Below are positions 6,480 to 14,250 of a DNA stretch of 21,155 nt, one piece after another. The stretch lies in NCBI GenBank assembly GCA_011390985.1, contig JAABRJ010000536.1, forward strand, positions 1 to 21,155. Reading direction: 5' to 3'. The translations under genes were made by a program, and so were the position numbers. The DNA is from Desulfobacteraceae bacterium. GTDB lineage: Bacteria; Desulfobacterota; Desulfobacteria; Desulfobacterales; JAABRJ01. Under the pieces are notes generated by a model. The model was not told the origin of the DNA, searched no databases, and saw only the letters and a program-made list of their open reading frames with translations. Within the stretch, counting starts at the first letter, position 1; each line of letters opens with the position of its first letter.

Positions 6480-8195
6480 TCAGGTTTCCTCAATAAACAG
6501 CTGCGGGGTGCGGCTGCCGTTCCAGCGGTTCCAGCGCAGCCGAAAGGCCATCCGCGGGAAAAAATCGGGCTGGGGGTGCTGCGGATCGATATTGAACTGA
6601 ATCGCCGCCAGTGGGGTGCCCGCATCCCGACCGGTCTGCAGCAGAACCATCCGGCGATGGCGGCGCCCGACAATTTGGCTGGACTTGACGGCCACATCGC
6701 GCGCCATGAAGAGGGGTTCCGGGTTCCCGGCGCCAAACGGTTTCAAGGTTTCAAGGCTGTCGATCAGCGCAGCGCTGACGGCATTCAGCGAAAGTTCACA
6801 GTCGACCTGAACTTGCGGCAGAAGCGCATCACAGTCGGTGGTGGCGGTCACCACCGTTTCGAGGGCTTGGGCGAATCGGTCGATATTACCGGTCTTGAGG
6901 CTCAGTCCTGCCGCCAGGGCGTGCCCGCCGAATGTCTCGAGATGTTCCCGGCAGGCCGCGAACCCCTCGGCCAGATCGATTCCCGGCAGGCTGCGGGCGG
7001 ACCCCTTGGCGAGACCCTCGCGCACAGAGAGCACCACCGCAGGCTTGCAGAACTGACGGACCAGGCGCGAGGCCACGATCCCCAGGACCCCTTCGGGCCA
7101 TTCATTCCCGTGTATGATCAGGGTTCGCCGCGTCAGGGCGGCCGGGTTTTTTTCAAGGCGCACAAGAATTTGGTCAAAAACCTGGCCTTCAATTTTCTGC
7201 CGGTCGGTATTCAGATTCCCCAGGAATTCGGCCAACTGCCGGGCTTCGCCCGCCTCCGCGGCGCACAGCAGCGCCACCGCCTGGCGGGCATGGGCCATGC
7301 GGCCGGCGGCATTCAGGCGGGGGGCCAGTTTGAAGGCCACGTCATCGGCATCCAGCATGCCGGCATCGCGGCTGCAGCTCTCGACCAGGGCGCGCAGGCC
7401 CAGCCGGCGGCCTTGGTTGATCATCTCCATTCCGGCGCGGGTCAAAACGCGGTTTTCGCCTGTGAGGGGCACCACATCGGCCACGGTGCCGAGCGCCACC
7501 AGATCACAGGCTGTTTTCAGGTTGGGTTCGACGCGTCCCCGCCAGTGGCCCTCCTCGCGCAGCCGCTGGCGGAGGGCCGCGGCCAGGTAAAACGCTACGC
7601 CCACCCCGGAGAGGTGATCCAACCCCGCCTCACAGTCCTGCCGTTTGGGATTCACAAAGGCGTCCGCCTCGGGATAAGGCGGCGCGACGCTGTGATGGTC
7701 GGTGATCACCACCCCGATGCCGCACTCCCTGGCTGCCCGGACCGCAGCGTGGCTGCCGGAGCCGCAGTCGACCGTGATGATCAGCCCGATGTTGCGGTTG
7801 CGGGCATAATCCGTTACGTGCAGCGGCTGCAGTCCGTAGCCTTCACGAACCCGGTGAGGAATGTAATAGGTCGCGTCGGCTCCGACCTGGGTCAAGAATT
7901 CGAGCAGCATGACCGTGGCGGTCACCCCGTCGACATCGTAGTCGCCGAAAACAAGGATCCGCTGCTTCTCGCAGATGGCCTTCCCTATGCGCTCGACCGC
8001 CGCGGACATCCCGGCCAAACACTGGGGGGCGCGCAGCTGATCCAGGCAGGGGTTCAAAAAGGGGTGAATCGCCTCATCGCTTTCCAGACCGCGGTTGGCC
8101 AGGATGGCGGCCAGAATCGGATCGATGTTGAAGGCCGCCGCGATCCGGCGAACCGTCCGGGGCTCGGGTGACAGAAGGGTCCAGTGCTTTTCCAT
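6480..8195 (-). CDS. recJ: Single-stranded-DNA-specific exonuclease RecJ
   Basis: A 571-residue RecJ, the 5'-3' single-strand DNA exonuclease of recombination and mismatch repair. The DHH phosphoesterase motifs are all visible: GDYDVDG (84-90), VDCG (142-145), DHH (166-168), GTVAD (236-240) and RLNAAGR (293-299). The DHHA1 domain has GGHALAAG (423-430), and a C-terminal OB-type domain follows from PFGAGNPEP (486-494). ATG 8195 is chosen because the protein from MEKHWTLL aligns with typical RecJ N-termini; the frame stays open to about 8375, but that extension (RRAAAKPGG) looks non-coding and approaches the divergent promoter. No strong ribosome binding site is seen at 8195 or at the alternative ATG 8237. 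Divergent from the DUF4911-miaB operon. Confidence 0.95.
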   Translation of the reverse strand: MEKHWTLLSPEPRTVRRIAAAFNIDPILAAILANRGLESDEAIHPFLNPCLDQLRAPQCLAGMSAAVERIGKAICEKQRILVFGDYDVDGVTATVMLLEFLTQVGADATYYIPHRVREGYGLQPLHVTDYARNRNIGLIITVDCGSGSHAAVRAARECGIGVVITDHHSVAPPYPEADAFVNPKRQDCEAGLDHLSGVGVAFYLAAALRQRLREEGHWRGRVEPNLKTACDLVALGTVADVVPLTGENRVLTRAGMEMINQGRRLGLRALVESCSRDAGMLDADDVAFKLAPRLNAAGRMAHARQAVALLCAAEAGEARQLAEFLGNLNTDRQKIEGQVFDQILVRLEKNPAALTRRTLIIHGNEWPEGVLGIVASRLVRQFCKPAVVLSVREGLAKGSARSLPGIDLAEGFAACREHLETFGGHALAAGLSLKTGNIDRFAQALETVVTATTDCDALLPQVQVDCELSLNAVSAALIDSLETLKPFGAGNPEPLFMARDVAVKSSQIVGRRHRRMVLLQTGRDAGTPLAAIQFNIDPQHPQPDFFPRMAFRLRWNRWNGSRTPQLFIEET

Positions 8196-8320
8196 GGTCC
8201 GGTCATAGCCGATTCCGGGATGGGGGACAACCCTCATTTTGACGGCCTGCGGCCCCCCTGGATTTCCCTGGCGCGAACCGCCGGGTTTGGCTGCCGCTCG
8301 CCTAAAATATCGATTTTTTA

Positions 8321-8348
8321 TTGAAATGTTTCGAATAATGGTGATAGT
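8321..8348 (+). promoter_or_regulatory. Sigma70-type promoter for the DUF4911-miaB operon
   Basis: TTGAAA (8321-8326), 16 bases, then GATAGT (8343-8348), each with 4 or 5 of 6 consensus bases. It lies in an AT-rich island in the recJ/DUF4911 divergent gap, 29 bases before ATG 8378. Confidence 0.45.
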
Positions 8349-8377
8349 TTTAATAGGTTGAAGGGACCCGAACACAG

Positions 8378-8659
8378 ATGGCGCAGCTTGAAACCACCAC
8401 CAGAATCTTTCGAATCGAGCGCAAGGACATAGCTTTTCTGAAGTTCATTATCGAAGCCTACGAGGGCATCGCCGTCCTCACCACCCTGGAGCGGGATTCG
8501 GGGGCGGTGCGGCTGTCGATTGCCCCCGGCTGCGAGCAAGAGGTGACGGCGGTCCTGGCCGACCTGCGCCAAACGATACGGATGGAACCGCTGGGGACAC
8601 CCCCCGGCCCCTTCCCCGCAACAGCAGGCCCCGGCGCTGATCGGCCCGACGACTTTTGA
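8378..8659 (+). CDS. DUF4911 domain protein
   Basis: A 93-residue protein matching the DUF4911 pattern: an RIERKDIAFLKFIIEAYEG core (14-32) followed by AVLTTLERD and RLSIAPGCE. The function is unknown. Family members are short, and the Pro/Gly-rich tail after about residue 70 is probably disordered. GAAGGG lies about 12 bases before the ATG, a slightly long spacing. It is the first gene of the plus-strand operon, and its stop (8657-8659) is 20 bases before the miaB ATG. Confidence 0.8.
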   Translation: MAQLETTTRIFRIERKDIAFLKFIIEAYEGIAVLTTLERDSGAVRLSIAPGCEQEVTAVLADLRQTIRMEPLGTPPGPFPATAGPGADRPDDF

Positions 8660-8679
8660 AGCCGACCCAGACGGACGCA

Positions 8680-10098
8680 ATGAATATCAAAAGTCTCTAC
8701 ATACACACCATTGGCTGCCAGATGAACGTTTACGACGCCGAAAAAATGGCCGCCGGTTTGCTGGCGTTGAACTATCTTCCCGTGGCATCGGCCGAAGAGG
8801 CCGACCTGATCCTTTTGAACACCTGCGCCATTCGCGAAAAGGCCGAGCAGAAGGTCTTCAGCTACCTGGGCCGGCTGGCGTCCCTCAAAAACCGCAAGCC
8901 CCACCTGATTGTCGCCGTGGGCGGCTGCGTGGCTCAGCAGGAGGGCCGCCGGATCCTGGAGCGGGTGCCCCATGTGGACCTCGTTTTCGGGACCCATGCC
9001 ATCGGGCGGCTTCCAGCGCTGGTCGGTAAAATTCAGCGCGATCGCTGCAGGCTGGTGGATGTCACGATGGCCGAAGGCTTCCAGGAAGCCGCGTCCTGCA
9101 GGCCGCAGATCTTCGGTGGTGTATCGCGGTTCGTGACCATCATGCAGGGGTGTGACAACTACTGCACCTACTGCGTGGTCCCCTATGTCCGGGGGCGCGA
9201 GGCGAGCCGCCAGCCGGAGCAGATCATCGCCGAAATAGAGGCCCTGGTGGCCTCCGGCGTCCGGGAGGTGACCCTCCTGGGTCAGAATGTCAACAGCTAC
9301 GGTCTAAAAGAGCGGCTGTGCTCGTTTTCCGACCTGCTCGCGCGGGTCGACGCCGTCCGCGGGTTGGCGCGCATCCGTTTTACGACCTCACACCCCAAGG
9401 ACCTTTCCGAGCACCTGATCCAGGCCTTCGGCCGCTTGACAAAACTCTGCAACCACATCCACCTGCCGGTTCAATCCGGCTCCGACCGGGTTCTCAAAAA
9501 AATGAACCGCCGATACACTCGTGCGGACTACCTCGAAAAGGTGCGCCGCCTCCGGGAGGTCCGGCCGGATATCGCCATCACCTCGGATTTCATCGCGGGC
9601 TTTCCGGGGGAAACCGCCGCGGATTTCGACGCGACTCTCGATCTGATCCGGCAGGCGGATTTCGACGGGGTTTTTGCCTTCATGTATTCCGATCGCCCCG
9701 TGGCACCGGCTGCCCGTTTTGCCGACAAGCTGCCGGAGGCCGAAAAAAAAAGGCGCCTGCAGACGCTTCTGGCTGTTCAGGACCTGTATACCGTCCGCAA
9801 AAACCAGGCCCTGATCGGCACCGTCCAGCGGATTCTGGTCGACGGTGCCAGCAAAAAACTGGGGGAGGCCCCACTGGACGACAGCCCCCACGCCCCCCAA
9901 TGGGTGGGCCGCACCACCACCAACAAGATCGTCCACTTTTCCACCGCCGACGCCGCGCCCGGCTTGGCGCCGGTTGAACCCGGGATGCTGATCGCAGTCC
10001 GGATCGAAAACGCCTTTGCCCACTCGCTCAGAGGCCGCCCCCTGGAATGCCAAACGCCCTGCACCGGCGTGGAAGGAGAAAACAGCCATGCTGCATAA
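8680..10098 (+). CDS. miaB: tRNA-2-methylthio-N6-isopentenyladenosine synthase MiaB
   Basis: A radical-SAM methylthiotransferase of 472 residues that adds the 2-methylthio group to isopentenyladenosine at tRNA position 37. The N-terminal UPF0004 domain has the three cysteines of the auxiliary 4Fe-4S cluster: Cys13 (IGCQMN), Cys49 (NTCAIREKA) and Cys83 (GGCVAQQ). The radical-SAM motif is CDNYCTYC (Cys158, Cys162, Cys165), followed by VPYVRGRE and LLGQNVNSYG. A TRAM domain lies near the C-terminus, ending with ENAFAHSLRG. ATG 8680 is preferred because MNIKSLYIHTIGCQ matches family N-termini; an in-frame TTG at 8656 overlaps the DUF4911 stop. The gene overlaps the next ATG by 11 bases, indicating translational coupling. 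Confidence 0.96.
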   Translation: MNIKSLYIHTIGCQMNVYDAEKMAAGLLALNYLPVASAEEADLILLNTCAIREKAEQKVFSYLGRLASLKNRKPHLIVAVGGCVAQQEGRRILERVPHVDLVFGTHAIGRLPALVGKIQRDRCRLVDVTMAEGFQEAASCRPQIFGGVSRFVTIMQGCDNYCTYCVVPYVRGREASRQPEQIIAEIEALVASGVREVTLLGQNVNSYGLKERLCSFSDLLARVDAVRGLARIRFTTSHPKDLSEHLIQAFGRLTKLCNHIHLPVQSGSDRVLKKMNRRYTRADYLEKVRRLREVRPDIAITSDFIAGFPGETAADFDATLDLIRQADFDGVFAFMYSDRPVAPAARFADKLPEAEKKRRLQTLLAVQDLYTVRKNQALIGTVQRILVDGASKKLGEAPLDDSPHAPQWVGRTTTNKIVHFSTADAAPGLAPVEPGMLIAVRIENAFAHSLRGRPLECQTPCTGVEGENSHAA

Positions 10099-10585
10099 AG
10101 CCACCATTGCGGGTCTGACCATGGACCCGGCCTCCAACACCCCGATCATCATCCTGAAGGTCGATGAGAGCGATAAAGCCGTTCCGATCTGGATCGGCCT
10201 GCTGGAAGCCACGGCGATTGCCTCGGCGCTTCAGAACATCGAGTTTGAACGCCCGATGACCCATGACCTGCTCAAAAACCTGCTGGAAAAGCTCAACTGT
10301 CGGGTCACCCGCGTGGAGGTCTGCGACCTGCGCGACAACACCTTCTACGCCAAGATCCACTACGTGACCGCTGAGGAAACCTTCGCCATCGACTCGCGGC
10401 CGAGCGACGCCATCGCCATCGCCCTGCGCTTCCAGGCGCCTATTTTCGTAGACGATCGGGTCATTGAAAAATCGGCGACCGACGGTGACAGCGGCGAAGC
10501 TCAGGATAAAAGCGAGGAGGGGCGCAAGTGGGCGGAGTACCTCAAAAACCTCTCCCCCGAGCATTTCGGCAAATACAAGGTCTGA
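10088..10585 (+). CDS. Bifunctional nuclease family protein (BFN/DUF151)
   Basis: A 165-residue protein of the BFN (DUF151) family, whose plant members have been reported to cleave both RNA and DNA; the bacterial role is unclear. Family motifs are VPIWIGLLEATAI (32-44), RPMTHDLL (55-62), TFYAKI (85-90) and DSRPSDAIAIALR (102-114). A charged C-terminal extension (DSGEAQDKSEEGRK) follows. AGGAG (10074-10078) with 9 bases spacing sets the start at ATG 10088, inside the end of miaB. The tight overlap suggests the two are made together, a pairing common in this group of bacteria as far as I know. Confidence 0.93.
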   Translation: MLHKATIAGLTMDPASNTPIIILKVDESDKAVPIWIGLLEATAIASALQNIEFERPMTHDLLKNLLEKLNCRVTRVEVCDLRDNTFYAKIHYVTAEETFAIDSRPSDAIAIALRFQAPIFVDDRVIEKSATDGDSGEAQDKSEEGRKWAEYLKNLSPEHFGKYKV

Positions 10586-10643
10586 GCCGTTTGCGCCCCG
10601 GATCCGACCCGTCCCCGCGCCTCAAGCGAAGGGAGGCTGGCAG

Positions 10644-11147
10644 ATGAAGGTAATTTTGTTGATGGCCCAAACCCTCGACGGCAAAATCGGCCGAAACCCC
10701 GGTCATTTCCCCGACTGGACCGGCAAGGAGGACAAACGCCTGTTTGTCCGGATCACCAAGGCCGCCGGTGTGCTGATCATGGGATCCAAAACCTACGACA
10801 CCATCGGCGGTCCCCTGCCCGGGCGCAAGAACGTGGTGCTCACGCGCGACAAAAGCCGCGGGTCGGATTTTCCCAACCTGGTTTTCACCGGCAAGCCCCC
10901 GCGGGAAGTGTTGGCCGATCTTCAAGCCGAAGGGTACACCACCGCCGTCCTCGCCGGCGGCACGATCGTCAACACCCTTTTTGCCCGGGAGGGGCTGATC
11001 GATGAGATCATGCTGACGATCTGCCCCCTTTTTTTCGGGGACGGCATCGCGCTTTTCTCCGAGCAGGTCCCCCTCGAGCTGCGGTTGCTTAAAACCGAAA
11101 CACTGGGCAGCGACGCGATTTTAGCCCACTACGAGGTCATCAAGTAG
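10644..11147 (+). CDS. Dihydrofolate reductase family protein (RibD C-terminal-like)
   Basis: A 167-residue NADPH-dependent reductase of the DHFR/RibD_C superfamily. The N-terminus MAQTLDGKIGR resembles RibD reductases (SLDGKIA), while MGSKTYDTIGGPLPGRKNVV (46-65) is close to the DHFR MGRKT and PLPGR motifs. AGG (104-106) marks the nucleotide-binding turn, and DEIMLTICPLFFGDG is RibD-like. It could reduce dihydrofolate or a pterin/flavin precursor; the substrate cannot be told from sequence. GGGAGG (10631-10636) with 7 bases spacing decides the start. It follows the bifunctional nuclease by 58 bases in the same operon. Confidence 0.85.
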   Translation: MKVILLMAQTLDGKIGRNPGHFPDWTGKEDKRLFVRITKAAGVLIMGSKTYDTIGGPLPGRKNVVLTRDKSRGSDFPNLVFTGKPPREVLADLQAEGYTTAVLAGGTIVNTLFAREGLIDEIMLTICPLFFGDGIALFSEQVPLELRLLKTETLGSDAILAHYEVIK

Positions 11148-11248
11148 CGCGCCGACCCGCAGCCCCGGCCAAACATTGGAGCACGGTTCAGACCCCCTTC
11201 CCGAAAAATACCCGCTCACCGAAAACCCCTATCGAGGAGACAGTCGGC

Positions 11249-11932
11249 ATGCTGATGACCACCGCACGGCAGGCACTCGTCCACTACGGCAAACAACTTC
11301 TAGCAAGCCGCCTGACCAGCGGCACCGGGGGCAACTTGAGCCTCTTGGAGCCGCGGCAGGACCGGGTGGCCATCACCCCGAGCGGCATCGCCTATGACCG
11401 CATGACCCCCGAGGACATCGTGATCGTGGACATGGCGGGTCACGTGATCGAGGGGCATCGCAAACCCTCCAGTGAAGCGGGGTTTCACATCGCGCTCTAC
11501 CGCAAGAGGGAGGGCATTCGCGCGGTGGTCCACACCCATTCGGTTTACGCCACGACCCTGGCCTGCCTGCACTGGGAAATTCCGGCGGTGCACTACCTGG
11601 TCGGTTTTTCGGGTCTCAAGGTGCCCCTGGCGCCGTATGCCACCTTTGGCAGCCGGGAACTCGCCGACAACCTGGCCGAGACCATCGGTGATTTCAACGC
11701 CGTCCTGATGGCCAACCACGGGCTGGTCGCCGTTGGCGACGATCTCGCGCGGGCCTTTGCGACCGCCGAGGAGATCGAATTCGTGGCGCGGCTCTATTAT
11801 CAGGCGCGGTTGGCGGGAACCCCCAAGATTTTGCCGGAGGAGGAAATGGGGCGGGTGCTCAAAAAATTCAAAACCTACGGCCAGCAGCCCCCCGAAGGGG
11901 GCAATGGCGCTGCCGCGGCTGAAACGATTTAA
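11249..11932 (+). CDS. Class II aldolase/adducin family protein (L-fuculose-phosphate aldolase-like)
   Basis: A 227-residue zinc-dependent class II aldolase-fold enzyme. TSGTGGNLS (23-31) is the phosphate-binding loop, and the metal ligands and catalytic residue follow FucA order: Glu76 in SSEAGFH, His95 and His97 in VVHTHS, and His157 in ANHGLVA. Related enzymes cleave fuculose- or ribulose-phosphate, epimerise ribulose-phosphate, or act as MtnB in methionine salvage; no other sugar or salvage gene is here to decide. GAGGAG lies about 9 bases before ATG 11249; a second ATG is at 11255. It follows the reductase gene by 101 bases and may be last in the operon. No terminator is visible in the 188-base gap after it. 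Confidence 0.88.
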   Translation: MLMTTARQALVHYGKQLLASRLTSGTGGNLSLLEPRQDRVAITPSGIAYDRMTPEDIVIVDMAGHVIEGHRKPSSEAGFHIALYRKREGIRAVVHTHSVYATTLACLHWEIPAVHYLVGFSGLKVPLAPYATFGSRELADNLAETIGDFNAVLMANHGLVAVGDDLARAFATAEEIEFVARLYYQARLAGTPKILPEEEMGRVLKKFKTYGQQPPEGGNGAAAAETI

Positions 11933-12120
11933 CCAATTCGGGCCCGATGCCGATGGAAGCAGCAACACGGTCTTATCCTGCGGGTGCCTGTCGGCTGCAG
12001 TTTGCGGGCATGCCCGGTGGCCGACAAGGGAGCGCCGCGCTTCGTAGAAAGCCGCCGGCGGTTGGCGATGCCGCTGATTGCTGGACGCAGGACCGCACCA
12101 ACCGGAAGACGACTGCACCC

Positions 12121-12822
12121 ATGATTGAAACGCTGCTCGACACCCTGCGGGGGCGTAAAAAGAGCCTTCAGACCGTCCCCGACCTGACGCTCCAGGCGGT
12201 CTGGGATGACTTCAGCACCCCTCCGACCCGCAGGGCCGGCAAATATCACCGCTTGTTTCATCAGCACATTCAATCCTTCGACCCGGAATCGCGGGAGAGC
12301 ATTTTAAGCGACCTCCTGACCATCGAGCAGAACTCACTGCAGGCCAACGACGCGCTGGGGTTCATCCGCGAAAAAATCATGGATCTCACGGACAAAAAAC
12401 TGTGCGCCGAGCATCTCGACATCCTCAAGCGGCGACTCGACCGCCCTGCGGCGGCCGCCGCCGACCCGCCTCCCGACGTCCCCCTGGTCAAAACCGCGGC
12501 CGACTGCAGCGTCCAGATCGCTGTCCTGCGCAAGTATTGCATCCGGAAATACGGCGACGGCGGCCCCAGGGGCTGGTTCACCTGTTATCAACCTATTTCC
12601 CGCTTTTTTCACCAGCACATCTTCAGCAGGCCCCGCGCGGCCGCAGCAGCGCTGGAACTGGCCTTTGAGGGGCAGTCCGTAACGCCCACCAAGGAGGATT
12701 TTCAGCAGCTCCGGACGCGCCTGCAAAAGGCCTACGTGGGGCAGCGCTTCGAGCTGCAGATCACGGACGCTGTGCCCGACAGGACGGCTGCGATCACAAG
12801 CGCCATTCCGCAAAAAAGCTGA
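12121..12822 (+). CDS. Unrecognised protein with a repeated FHQHI motif
   Basis: I do not recognise this 233-residue protein. It appears soluble and helical, without signal peptide or membrane segment. The motif FHQHI occurs twice in similar settings, HRLFHQHIQSF (residues 43-53) and SRFFHQHIFSR (about 160-170), separated by an Ala/Pro-rich linker (PAAAAADPPPD). This hints at two related helical halves. Other marked segments are RKYCIRKYGDGGPRGWFTCY and FQQLRTRLQKAYVGQRFELQ. The frame stays open upstream to 11947, but ATG 12121 gives the more protein-like sequence; the ribosome binding site (GGAAGA, 11-12 bases away) is weak. It is convergent with the HDOD gene and 188 bases after the aldolase gene. 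Confidence 0.65.
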   Translation: MIETLLDTLRGRKKSLQTVPDLTLQAVWDDFSTPPTRRAGKYHRLFHQHIQSFDPESRESILSDLLTIEQNSLQANDALGFIREKIMDLTDKKLCAEHLDILKRRLDRPAAAAADPPPDVPLVKTAADCSVQIAVLRKYCIRKYGDGGPRGWFTCYQPISRFFHQHIFSRPRAAAAALELAFEGQSVTPTKEDFQQLRTRLQKAYVGQRFELQITDAVPDRTAAITSAIPQKS

Positions 12823-12953
12823 CACGCCTGTTGGCCGCCCTGCACCCTTGGGTCAACCCCCTTCTGCACGCGGGTTGCGATCCGGCGCACACCCCGATCA
12901 CAAAACCAGAGGCCAACGCTATTTCCCAGGCAGGTGCCGGAGGGCCGCGGGGC

Positions 12954-13880
12954 TCAGGCCACGGCCAACGCCGGTGTTTTGTGGGGCCCCGTTTCCAGCT
13001 CCTGCGCAACCGCCACCGCCAACCGGCCGAGCAGCTCACGCAGCACCGCTTGCCGCTGGGCAAAAGTGGTCAGACCGCGCAATTTTTCCTGAACTCCCGG
13101 CCGCTCCCGCCCCACCACCGTCTTGAGCTGTGCGCGCAGCGCCGGCAGTTCCGTATCTTGCGGCAGCCGCATTTTTTCGCAAAGGCTTACAGTATGCCGC
13201 GCAATCAGCCCCAGTTCGCCGTCGACCGCTGCCGGCACCTCCCCGTCCGCCGCCCGGTGATAGCGCACCCCCTCGCAGATCTCCCGGGGAATGTTGAGGC
13301 GCGTCAATACCAGCGCCCCGATTTCGGGGTGCGCCGCCCCCATCACCTGGGTCTGCGCCTGCAGCAGTGAAACGCCGCTTTCGGCCGCCAGAGCGATTGA
13401 GGCCTCGTAGGCCTCGCTGAAATAGACCGCCATCACCAGGAGTCCGATGTTGTGCAGCAGGGCCACGGTGTAAAGATCTTCCGTTCGTTTAAACCCTACC
13501 GCCTCCCCCAGCGAACGGGCAAGCGCGGCGCAGAACTGCGCCTGACGAAGGTAGTCCTGGAAGCTGAAAACTCTGAATTTCAAGTGTTTGCTGAAATGAT
13601 CGAGCAGGAAGGAGGTCACCAGAACTTGCTTCATCTGGCTGAAACCCAGGAGCCTCATGGCGTGCACCACCGAGCTGACCTCACACCCGTAAAAGGCCGA
13701 GTTGGCGATATTCAGGAAACGCGCGGCCACATCCGGCGAGATTTTCTCGGCCAGCTTGATGTAGTCGCTTTGGGGATCATTGAGCAGGTTCAGGGCCTCG
13801 AAGGCGGCGGCGTCCACCAGCGGCAGCCCTTTGATCTTGTTTTTGATATCCTGGAGGCAGGTATGGGTGTCGTGGGTCAT
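12954..13880 (-). CDS. HDOD domain signalling protein
   Basis: A 308-residue protein dominated by an HDOD domain (about 15-215), a non-catalytic relative of HD phosphohydrolases found in bacterial signalling proteins. Typical segments are ISPDVAARFLNIANSAFYG (48-66), MRLLGFSQMKQVL and VALLHNIGLLVMA, where the usual HD pair reads His143-Asn144, consistent with lack of phosphodiesterase activity. The C-terminal 90 residues are helical and of unknown role. AAAGGAT lies about 5-6 bases before ATG 13880. It is a single gene, convergent with the unknown gene and divergent from the glycosyltransferase. A link with the cyclic di-GMP operon elsewhere in the window is possible but unproven. Confidence 0.9.
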   Translation of the reverse strand: MTHDTHTCLQDIKNKIKGLPLVDAAAFEALNLLNDPQSDYIKLAEKISPDVAARFLNIANSAFYGCEVSSVVHAMRLLGFSQMKQVLVTSFLLDHFSKHLKFRVFSFQDYLRQAQFCAALARSLGEAVGFKRTEDLYTVALLHNIGLLVMAVYFSEAYEASIALAAESGVSLLQAQTQVMGAAHPEIGALVLTRLNIPREICEGVRYHRAADGEVPAAVDGELGLIARHTVSLCEKMRLPQDTELPALRAQLKTVVGRERPGVQEKLRGLTTFAQRQAVLRELLGRLAVAVAQELETGPHKTPALAVA

Positions 13881-14250
13881 GGGTTATCCTTTTGGCCGAC
13901 GGTGATCTGCAAGACCCGCTGGGTGGCCCGTGGCGCTTGGCAGGTTCAAAAAACCAGGCCGCGCCTGAAAGCAAACCCGGTCGCCCTGCGCCCGGGCGGC
14001 CGTTTGGTAACCCTATCGATTGGTCGCGTGCCTTTCTTGAGCGCCGGTTTGCCGCACAGCCTGCATCCAGGCAAAACCCGGCGGCCCGTTCCGAAAGCCA
14101 AAAACGGGTTGTAACTTCGCGTGGATTTCGATAAACGGGAAATTTTCACGAGCCGCAAGCGATTTTGCGCCTTGCGCCGCGGGGCCGCCGCGCCGCAATG
14201 CCTGCGGGCAATGGCGGCCTTCGATTCCCGACGGTTCCCAGCAGAGGCCC
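13881..14250. other. Divergent intergenic region, no gene supported
   Basis: A 370-base gap between the HDOD gene and the glycosyltransferase. Short open frames on both strands have no ribosome binding site and read as low-complexity Arg/Pro-rich peptides. A poor plus-strand promoter match, TTGTAA (14109-14114) then TAAACG after 17 bases, is the only candidate seen. The last 90 bases before ATG 14251 are very GC-rich. Confidence 0.4.

Noticed and set aside
6228..8171. Plus-strand open frame of 647 codons opposite recJ
   Set aside because: The opposite strand encodes an intact RecJ with all motifs; the plus frame has no recognisable domain or ribosome binding site.
11947..12120. Upstream extension of the 12121 gene to 11947
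   Set aside because: The extra 58 residues lack protein-like composition and no ribosome binding site supports a start there.
13900..14120. Possible cyclic di-GMP (GEMM) riboswitch, suggested by GCACA and GGCAAA pieces
   Set aside because: The conserved core order and pairing of the GEMM aptamer could not be assembled on either strand.
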